64,000 nt of DNA, from assembly GCF_022206305.1 (NCBI RefSeq), contig NZ_JAKOIW010000005.1, positions 186,001 through 250,000 on the forward strand. Direction: 5' to 3'. Numbering within the stretch: position 1 is the first letter of the stretch; the number at the start of each line of letters is the position of its first letter. Of this stretch, positions 59,509 to 64,000 are shown piece by piece. The notes below the pieces were generated by a model. The model made no database searches. It saw only the letters and a list, made by a program, of their open reading frames with translations, and had not been told where the DNA came from. This stretch comes from Gordonia sp. 'Campus' (lineage in GTDB: Bacteria > Actinomycetota > Actinomycetes > Mycobacteriales > Mycobacteriaceae). The position numbers were made by a program, and so were the translations under genes.

Positions 59509-60981
59509 TTACGCGCTCGTGGTCACTCGCGCCGCCGCGTGCCGCCCGGCGCGCCGGCCGAAGTACGACCCTTCGCCCAGTTGCGTTCCGCTGCAATAGC
59601 CCTTGCAGTCCTGGGCGATGTTGGTCGCACTCGCGCCGGCCGCGTAGAGGCCGGTGATGACGCTGCCCGATTCGTCGAGCACCTCGCCGTCCAACGACGT
59701 CGCCATGCCGCCCATCGTGAAGCCGGCGTACATGGCCTTGCCGAGCGAGAGGTCGTAGGCGGCCCAGGGGCCGGTGTCCTGCGGTTCGAGGAACTCCGCC
59801 GCCTTGTGGAAGTCGGGGTCTTCTTTCTTGGCGGCGTTCTCGTTGTAGCGGGCCATGGTCGCCTGCAGCTTGCCCTCGGGGATTCCGAGGTCGCGCTCCA
59901 TCTCCTCGATGGTCTCCCAGCCGTCGATGAGCGGTACGAGATAGTTCTGCTTCTCGTTCATGTGCGACTCGTTCACGATGAGGTATGCGACCGAATCCGG
60001 CTGTTCGAGAACGAATCCCGAAGTCCGCGCGTGATAGGAGTCCTCGGTGACGAACCGTTCGCCGTACTTGTTCACGATGACGCCCATCACCATGCTCGCG
60101 GGCGGGTAGATCGGCGCGGTGATGAATGCGTTGTCCATGTATTTCAGTGCGGCACCGGCGGATTGACCCATACGCAGGCCGAGTCCGTCGTCGTAGGTGT
60201 TGCCGAGGACGAACGGCTTCTCGGCGAGATGCGGGGTGTGCTCAGCGACCATGTCGGGGTTCATCACGAAGCCGCCTGCGGCGATGATCACCGAGTCCGC
60301 GCGGATGACGCCTTCGGCATCGGGCGTCTTCCACGTCACGCCGACGACCGCACCGTTGTCATCGACGACCAGCTGACGGGCGCCGGTCTCGTACCGGACC
60401 TCGGCGCCGAGCTCGTCGAGCCGGGTGACGAGCAGGTCGATGACCAGCTTCGCGCCCCCGGTCTCCCCGGGTACCGGGACCTTGTGGCCGCGCGGTGCCG
60501 GTACGGCCTGGTCTTTGAACGGCCAGACCTTCTCGTTGCCGGTGAACATCAGTCCCTCGGTGCCGGGCTGGATGACGGCCTTCTCCGGATAGAAGCTGCG
60601 CTCGAAGGTGAAGCCCAGGCCTTCGAGCCAGTTGAAGTGGTCGACGCTGTCGGCGCAGTAGGCGTGGATCTTGTCGGGCTCGGGATCGACCGACACCGCG
60701 GTGAGGTACTTCTCCATCTCCTCGACGGAGTCGTCCTGGCCGGTGGCCTTCTGAACGGCGGTGCCGCCGCCGAGGTAGAAGAACCCGCCGGACAGCGAGG
60801 TGGTGCCGCCCGGAGCCGCGGCGCGTTCGAGCAGGAGCACCCGCGCCCCGTTCGCGGCGGCCTCCGCCGCGGCGCATCCGCCGGCGATGCCGAACCCGAT
60901 CACGACGACATCGACCTCGTCGGAGAACTCGGACACCGAAGAGAGGGGGACGGTCTCCGGGATCTCGGTACTGGTAGCCAT
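59509..60981 (-). CDS. KstD-like FAD-binding dehydrogenase under a KstR-type box
   Basis: The 490-residue product has the KstD/fumarate-reductase fold: VDVVVIGFGIAGGCAAAEAA for FAD at about residues 23-42, ERAAAPGGTTSLSGGFFYLG, a catalytic-like region MVMGVIVNKYGERFVTEDSY, and the C-terminal SATNIAQDCKGYCSGTQLGE stretch. It is shorter than classical 3-ketosteroid 1-dehydrogenase (about 510-565 residues). A perfect KstR-type palindrome lies 22 nt before ATG 60981, which suggests a role in sterol or steroid catabolism. Which steroid double bond or ketone it acts on is not shown. It converges with the copper ATPase and diverges from the molybdopterin oxidoreductase. Confidence 0.85.
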   Translation of the reverse strand: MATSTEIPETVPLSSVSEFSDEVDVVVIGFGIAGGCAAAEAAANGARVLLLERAAAPGGTTSLSGGFFYLGGGTAVQKATGQDDSVEEMEKYLTAVSVDPEPDKIHAYCADSVDHFNWLEGLGFTFERSFYPEKAVIQPGTEGLMFTGNEKVWPFKDQAVPAPRGHKVPVPGETGGAKLVIDLLVTRLDELGAEVRYETGARQLVVDDNGAVVGVTWKTPDAEGVIRADSVIIAAGGFVMNPDMVAEHTPHLAEKPFVLGNTYDDGLGLRMGQSAGAALKYMDNAFITAPIYPPASMVMGVIVNKYGERFVTEDSYHARTSGFVLEQPDSVAYLIVNESHMNEKQNYLVPLIDGWETIEEMERDLGIPEGKLQATMARYNENAAKKEDPDFHKAAEFLEPQDTGPWAAYDLSLGKAMYAGFTMGGMATSLDGEVLDESGSVITGLYAAGASATNIAQDCKGYCSGTQLGEGSYFGRRAGRHAAARVTTSA

Positions 60982-61002
60982 GGGCGTCAGATTAACCGAC
61001 GA

Positions 61003-61020
61003 ACTAGAACCTGTTCTAGT
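61003..61020. promoter_or_regulatory. KstR-type operator
   Basis: ACTAGAACCTGTTCTAGT is a perfect 8+2+8 palindrome fitting the mycobacterial KstR pattern TnnAACnnGTTnnA at 61005-61018. It lies 22 nt upstream of the KstD-like flavoprotein and 103 nt from the molybdopterin oxidoreductase start. Confidence 0.85.
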
Positions 61021-61122
61021 CCTTGGTAACGATTTGTGCACCGGTCTGCCGGTCGGGTCACCGGGTGATCTCGGAACTAACGGCCCACGGCGTACTCACA
61101 GGTTTCTTCGGTATCAAGAAAT

Positions 61123-62721
61123 ATGTCCTCTACTACGACGCGGCGTAGCCTGTCGCCGGCCCCCGGGATCGCGGGTGTGGTGGCTGTCGGTGCTGCTCTC
61201 GCGGCCGGCGAACTCGCCGCGGTGCCGATCTCGCCGGACGCGTCGCCGTACTTCGCGGTCGGCTCCTCAGTGGTCGACCTGTCACCCAAGCCGGTACGTG
61301 ACTGGGCCATCGACACCTTCGGCACCGCGGACAAGCTCGCGCTGTTCGTCGGCATGGGCGTACTGATCGCTGTTCTCGCGGCCGCCTGCGGATACCTCGA
61401 GCGCCGTCGGCCGCCGCTCGGCTCCCTCGTGGTGGTGGCGTTCGGGGTCGTCGGTGTCATCGCGGCACTCAACCGGCCGAACGCCACGTGGACCCACGCC
61501 CTGCCCTCCGTCGTCGCCGGCATCGTCGGCGTCCTCGTTCTGCGACTGCTGTTGGCGCAGCTCGCTCCGCGCCGTGCTGGCGCTGTGACCGATGGCGCTG
61601 TGACCGATGGCGCCGGGGCGGATGATGCCGATGCGCGCCCGGCCGAACGCGCGTCGATGTCGAGACGCTTCGTGCTGACCGCGGCAGGCGTGGCCGCGGT
61701 GGCCGTCGCCGCGGGTGTGGTCGGGCGCAAGATGCTCACCGACACCGCGGGCATCATCGCCGACCGGGCTCGCATCCTGCTCCCGACGCCGAGGACGTCT
61801 GCTCCGCCGGTACCCGACGGGGTCGATCTGTCCGATTCCGGCGCAACGCCTTTCATGACCGACAACGACGACTTCTACCGCATCGACACAGCTCTGCAGG
61901 TGCCGACACTGACCACCGAGGACTGGCGGTTGCGCATCCACGGTGACGTCGACAAAGAGGTCACGCTCACCTGGGACGACCTCCTGGCGATGCCCATGAC
62001 CGAACGCATCGTGACGCTGACCTGTGTCTCCAACGAGGTCGGCGGCGACCTCGTCGGCAACGCCCGCTGGCTGGGGGTGCCGATGAGCGAGGTCCTCGAC
62101 CTCGCGGGCGTCAAACCCGGGTCCGACATGCTTTTGTCGACCAGCATCGACGGTTGGACATGCGGTACGCCCATCTCCGATGTCACCGACGGCCGCGATG
62201 CGTTGCTGGCCATCGGCATGAACGGATCCCCGCTGCCGTTCGAACACGGTTACCCCGTTCGCCAGGTGGTGCCCGGACTGTACGGCTACGTCTCGGCAAC
62301 CAAGTGGGTCGTCGACTGGGAGATCACCCGCTTCTCCGAGGCGAAGGCGTACTGGACGACGCGCGGGTGGTCGGCGATGGGTCCGATCAAGATGGCCTCG
62401 CGGTTCGATCGCCCGGCCGACAACTCCGAGCACCCCGCGGGAGAGGTCATCGTCGCCGGCACCGCCTGGGCCCAGCACACCGGGATCGAGCGCGTCGAGG
62501 TCCGTGTCGACCAGGGGCCGTGGCAACCCGCGGAGCTCGCCGAGGAGTACAGCATCGACACCTGGCGGCAGTGGCGGTTCCCGTGGCAGGCGACCAAGGG
62601 CGAGCACACCCTCGAATGCCGCGCAATCGACAAGCTCGGCCGGCCCCAGATCGAGCGCTATCAGGCGACCGCTCCCGACGGCGCGAGCGGTCTGGACGAC
62701 CACGTCTACACCATCGTCTGA
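61123..62721 (+). CDS. Membrane-anchored molybdopterin oxidoreductase (sulfite-oxidase fold)
   Basis: The 532-residue product has an N-terminal membrane part of four or so segments (for example GIAGVVAVGAALAAGELAAV and LALFVGMGVLIAVLAAAC), a further hydrophobic segment after MSRRFVLTAAGVAAVAVAA, and a C-terminal sulfite-oxidase-type domain. That domain has the molybdenum-ligating Cys301 in VTLTCVSNEVGGDLV and the dimerisation part ending near the C-terminus (HTGIERVEVRVDQGPWQPAE). The SRRF motif after residue 175 could be a Tat-like element. The substrate is unknown; sulfite or a sulfoxide is possible. A 15-bp duplication in the linker encodes AVTDG twice. Confidence 0.88.
   Translation: MSSTTTRRSLSPAPGIAGVVAVGAALAAGELAAVPISPDASPYFAVGSSVVDLSPKPVRDWAIDTFGTADKLALFVGMGVLIAVLAAACGYLERRRPPLGSLVVVAFGVVGVIAALNRPNATWTHALPSVVAGIVGVLVLRLLLAQLAPRRAGAVTDGAVTDGAGADDADARPAERASMSRRFVLTAAGVAAVAVAAGVVGRKMLTDTAGIIADRARILLPTPRTSAPPVPDGVDLSDSGATPFMTDNDDFYRIDTALQVPTLTTEDWRLRIHGDVDKEVTLTWDDLLAMPMTERIVTLTCVSNEVGGDLVGNARWLGVPMSEVLDLAGVKPGSDMLLSTSIDGWTCGTPISDVTDGRDALLAIGMNGSPLPFEHGYPVRQVVPGLYGYVSATKWVVDWEITRFSEAKAYWTTRGWSAMGPIKMASRFDRPADNSEHPAGEVIVAGTAWAQHTGIERVEVRVDQGPWQPAELAEEYSIDTWRQWRFPWQATKGEHTLECRAIDKLGRPQIERYQATAPDGASGLDDHVYTIV
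61581..61610 (+). repeat. 15-bp tandem duplication in the oxidoreductase linker
   Basis: CGCTGTGACCGATGG occurs twice in direct succession (61581-61595 and 61596-61610), doubling the residues AVTDG in the Ala/Asp-rich linker between the membrane part and the catalytic domain. Confidence 0.9.
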
Positions 62722-63083
62722 CCCTTCTGCTCGACCCCGTTCACACGGTGTGGGCGCGCCCTGCGGACGACTTCTGTCCGGACATGTGTCCAGAAGTGCG
62801 GAAAACCGCAGCGTCAAGGGCAGAGTGAGGTATCTGACTCGCCTGAGCTGCCGCTGAGAACGCATGTTATGTTCAACGCACCTTTATGTGAGCCGGGTGA
62901 CAGTCATCCCCTTGTCCGACCCGTGCACCTCGTGACCTGCGTCAGGTCGTCCGTTCCGCCGACACACATGGCGGAGCTGCACGATCTGGTGGCGGGTCAC
63001 CTCGTTGACAAGACGCGCCGAGTGCAGGCGCGCCAACCAACGGCGTCGCGGTGAGCGGCGCCGGATCAGGCAGGGTGAAAAAA
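62722..63083. other. Intergenic region before the transhydrogenase operon
   Basis: These 362 bases lie between two co-directional genes. ACTTCTG (62770-62776) pairs with CAGAAGT (62791-62797), and GGACA/TGTCC pairs within the loop. This may form a terminator of the oxidoreductase gene, though no T-run follows. TATGTT near 62868 could be a -10 element for the transhydrogenase. AGGG about nine bases before 63084 is the ribosome-binding site. No convincing gene was found. Confidence 0.5.
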
Positions 63084-64000
63084 ATGACAGTGGGTGTCGT
63101 GCGCGAGACGGCCCCGGGGGAGCGCCGAGTGGCGCTCGTCCCGAAGGTGGTCGCCGCGCTGGTGGGCAAGAAGGTGCCCGTGGTGGTGGAGTCGGGGGCC
63201 GGTCTCGGCGCTCTGATCCCCGACGAGGCGTACACCGAGGCGGGAGCGTCGATCGGTGATCCGTACGAGGCCGATGTGGTCCTGCGGGTATCACCGCCGT
63301 CGGATTCCGAGATCGGCAAGCTTCGCAGCGGTCAGCGGCTGATCGGCTTCCTCGCGCCGCGCAACGCCGACAATCAGATCGGCACGCTGCGCGATGCCGG
63401 GGTCGAGGCGTACGCGGTGGAGGCAATTCCGCGTATCTCTCGTGCGCAGGTGATGGACGCGCTCAGCTCGCAGGCGAACGTCGCGGGGTACAAGTCGGTC
63501 GTCGTGGCCGCGGATGTGTCGACGCGGTTCTTCCCGATGCTGACGACGGCCGCGGGCACGGTGAAGCCGGCCACGGTGCTGGTCCTCGGCGTCGGCGTGG
63601 CGGGTTTGCAGGCGCTGGCCACGGCCAAGCGTCTGGGCGCCCGGACCACCGGATACGACGTGCGGCCCGAGGTCGCCGAGCAGGTCCGCTCGGTCGGTGC
63701 GCAGTGGCTGGATCTGGGCATCGATGCTGCCGGTGAGGGCGGGTACGCCCGTGAGCTCACCGACGACGAGCGCGCCCAGCAACAGCAGGCGCTCGAAGAC
63801 GCCATCAAGGGGTTCGACGTGGTGATCACCACCGCGCTGGTGCCGGGTCGTCCGGCGCCGCGTCTGGTGACCGCGGCCGCGGTCGAGGGCATGAAGCCGG
63901 GCAGTGTGGTCGTCGACCTCGCCGGTGAGACCGGCGGCAACTGCGAGTTGACCGAACCGGGCGAGACCGTCGTCAAACACGACGTGACGATCGCGGCACC
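63084..64000 (+). CDS. pntA: NAD(P) transhydrogenase, alpha subunit (N-terminal part)
   Basis: The frame begins MTVGVVRETAPGERRVALVP, the usual start of the NAD-binding domain I of proton-translocating transhydrogenase, and remains open to the right edge (about 305 codons). The RVALVPKVV and VLVLGVGVAGLQALATAKRL segments (Rossmann motif GxGxxG near residue 174) and YDVRPEVAEQVRS match PntA and distinguish it from alanine dehydrogenase, as do QQQQALEDAIKGFDVVITTA and ALVPGRPAPRLV. The enzyme couples proton flow to NADPH formation from NADH. The C-terminal part and the membrane subunits lie beyond the window. ATG 63084 is preceded by AGGG. Confidence 0.93.
   Translation, partial: MTVGVVRETAPGERRVALVPKVVAALVGKKVPVVVESGAGLGALIPDEAYTEAGASIGDPYEADVVLRVSPPSDSEIGKLRSGQRLIGFLAPRNADNQIGTLRDAGVEAYAVEAIPRISRAQVMDALSSQANVAGYKSVVVAADVSTRFFPMLTTAAGTVKPATVLVLGVGVAGLQALATAKRLGARTTGYDVRPEVAEQVRSVGAQWLDLGIDAAGEGGYARELTDDERAQQQQALEDAIKGFDVVITTALVPGRPAPRLVTAAAVEGMKPGSVVVDLAGETGGNCELTEPGETVVKHDVTIAA

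Noticed and set aside
59539-61029. A 496-codon plus-strand frame.
   Set aside because: It is antisense to the KstD-like flavoprotein, would run over its operator, and has no recognisable domain.
61282-62865. A 527-codon minus-strand frame.
   Set aside because: It is antisense to the molybdopterin oxidoreductase, whose Mo-ligand motif and membrane segments are convincing.
62869-63054. A 61-codon frame before the transhydrogenase gene.
   Set aside because: No ribosome-binding site, atypical composition, and no domain. It probably lies in the leader of the transhydrogenase transcript.
1-64000. CRISPR arrays, prophage, insertion sequences, rRNA or tRNA genes.
   Set aside because: No regularly spaced repeats with unique spacers, no transposase or integrase motifs, and no structural RNA were seen. 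The HNH gene lacks flanking inverted repeats or a target duplication.

Overview
The window is GC-rich, gene-dense actinobacterial chromosome. A secreted antigen-85-type mycolyltransferase (6049-7014), a DUF3068/PorA-type envelope protein, an LGFP-like lipoprotein, an encapsulin/DyP pair and a DUF222-HNH protein point to a mycolic-acid-bearing member of the Mycobacteriales. Gordonia or a close relative fits best; this is inference from gene content. No rRNA, tRNA, CRISPR array, transposase or phage gene was seen.

Layout. 1-2.3 kb: ABC transporter (cut by the edge), encapsulin and its DyP peroxidase cargo. 2.4-5.6 kb: FAD dehydrogenase and amidase. 6-8.7 kb: mycolyltransferase and DUF3068 protein around a terminator/repeat-rich spacer. 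8.8-14.4 kb: UbiB-type kinase, AdhC-like alcohol dehydrogenase, a small acidic protein, a membrane protein and an Orn/Lys/Arg-type decarboxylase. 14.4-19.7 kb: flavin reductase, SRPBCC protein, carotenoid-desaturase-like oxidoreductase and a divergent SDR around a 17-bp tandem repeat, then an acyltransferase-fold protein. 19.8-23.7 kb: allantoinase, NCS1 permease and an Asp/Glu-racemase-family enzyme. 23.7-26.3 kb: TetR and divergent ABC exporter. 26.3-33.9 kb: APC permease, TetR and a four-gene catabolic operon sharing one operator. 33.9-39.7 kb: PucR regulator, PhyH-type dioxygenase and a Baeyer-Villiger monooxygenase operon. 39.6-43.3 kb: STAS protein, DUF222-HNH protein and two lipoproteins. 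43.4-47.9 kb: TAXI binding protein, MFS carrier and two-component system. 48-51 kb: ureidoglycine aminohydrolase, DUF6986 protein and IclR regulator. 51-56.4 kb: Rieske flavoprotein, NadB, a hydrolase and a repeat protein. 56.5-59.5 kb: copper-efflux operon. 59.5-64 kb: KstD-like flavoprotein with a KstR-type box, membrane molybdopterin oxidoreductase and the start of NAD(P) transhydrogenase alpha.

The most informative signals are regulatory. (i) AACGAATATTCGTT, a perfect 14-bp palindrome, precedes both the APC permease and the dehydrogenase/acyl-CoA ligase/aldehyde dehydrogenase/alcohol dehydrogenase operon, with a TetR gene between them: a self-contained and apparently uncharacterised catabolic regulon. 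(ii) CACATCACGGAACG occurs upstream of the NCS1 permease and again 29 kb away in the IclR / ureidoglycine aminohydrolase divergent region, tying two ureide-catabolism loci together. (iii) Recognisable CsoR, KstR and CRP/GlxR-type boxes sit before the copper operon, the KstD-like gene and the MFS/TAXI pair. A weaker IdeR-like box lies before the DyP/encapsulin genes. An unassigned 23-bp inverted repeat lies before nadB.

Coordinates of starts were chosen by ribosome-binding sites, overlaps and family N-termini, so several differ from the longest open frame; the choice is explained in each entry.
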